From positions 104,764-168,763 of the forward strand of contig DVEP01000018.1 in NCBI GenBank assembly GCA_015655975.1: a DNA stretch of 64,000 bases, in the 5' to 3' direction. The notes beneath the pieces were generated by a model, which had not been told where the DNA came from, ran no database searches, and worked only from the letters and a program-made list of their open reading frames with translations. Both the position numbers and the translations under genes were made by a program. The stretch is from Eubacterium sp. GTDB taxonomy: Bacteria; Bacillota; Clostridia; Oscillospirales; Acutalibacteraceae. Below are positions 63,985-64,000 of the stretch, one piece after another; the stretch's first letter is position 1, and every line of letters starts with the position of its first letter.

Positions 63985-64000
63985 ATGCCAAGAAACTACA
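63985..64000 (+). CDS. Start of an open reading frame cut by the window edge, possibly a transposase
   Basis: Only MPRNY is visible. The preceding hairpin and the break in gene context suggest a transposase, but five residues cannot prove it. Confidence 0.3.

Noticed and set aside
1..64000. tRNA, rRNA, tmRNA, RNase P or SRP RNA genes
   Set aside because: Intergenic gaps are short and A+T-rich, with no cloverleaf or conserved RNA core recognised.

Overview
The window looks like chromosome of a low-GC Gram-positive, endospore-forming anaerobe of the class Clostridia, most likely gut-associated. Evidence: both subunits of dipicolinate synthase (spore core), the tepA / ylzJ-like / spoIIIE-ftsK gene order known from Bacillus and Clostridia, a class B sortase with a sorting-signal surface protein, Rex, L-lactate dehydrogenase, acetate kinase, A+T-rich intergenic DNA, strong GGAGG ribosome sites and several TTG starts. 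I cannot name a genus. No tRNA, rRNA or CRISPR array was seen.

Layout. 1-7.6 kb: 3' end of a potassium-uptake regulator (KtrA type), then a leftward cluster uvrB-uvrA, GT2 glycosyltransferase, GtrA flippase and a YdcF-like protein. 7.6-13.2 kb: the most unusual block, a leftward four-gene operon (membrane protein A, phytoene-desaturase-like FAD oxidoreductase, flavin/[2Fe-2S] reductase, membrane protein B) with a divergent GntR regulator. The two membrane proteins are homologous to each other, and a perfect FadR-like operator lies just inside the transcript. 13.2-15.8 kb: rightward rluA-type gene, a small membrane protein and a DUF368 (PopT-type) undecaprenyl-phosphate translocase. 15.8-21.2 kb: leftward lacZ, acpS, nnrE/D fusion and a lipoprotein. 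21.4-25.5 kb: large cell-wall protein and a divergent TetR regulator. 25.5-33.7 kb: long leftward series tepA, ylzJ-like, UppP-like, ftsK/spoIIIE, ygiQ, comEA, comF, srtB.

33.9-38.4 kb: rightward aconitase, isocitrate dehydrogenase, Rex and a hypothetical protein translationally coupled to Rex. 38.4-44.5 kb: leftward ackA, ydbC-like, then alaS, hinT-like, phosphoribosyltransferase, then ldh. 44.6-45.7 kb: tmcAL. 45.8-53.8 kb: glycan-degradation operon (DUF6067 glycosidase-like, GH16 lipoprotein, exo/endonuclease/phosphatase-fold protein, GH2 beta-mannosidase) with a divergent AraC regulator. 53.9-58.5 kb: potABCD polyamine transporter plus a HAD phosphatase. 58.5-61.4 kb: dipicolinate synthase genes and divergent murC. 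61.4-63.5 kb: LysR regulator and divergent YeiH-type exporter. 63.5-64 kb: an orphan SPP1-type holin and what looks like the left end of a mobile element.

Reading the pieces together: a fermentative sporulating anaerobe (lactate, acetate) with the first steps of an oxidative TCA branch under possible NADH-responsive control, able to attack galactosides and mannans, with local regulators placed divergently to most accessory operons. The 7.6-13.2 kb redox operon is the best candidate for an undescribed system; its substrate cannot be read from sequence.
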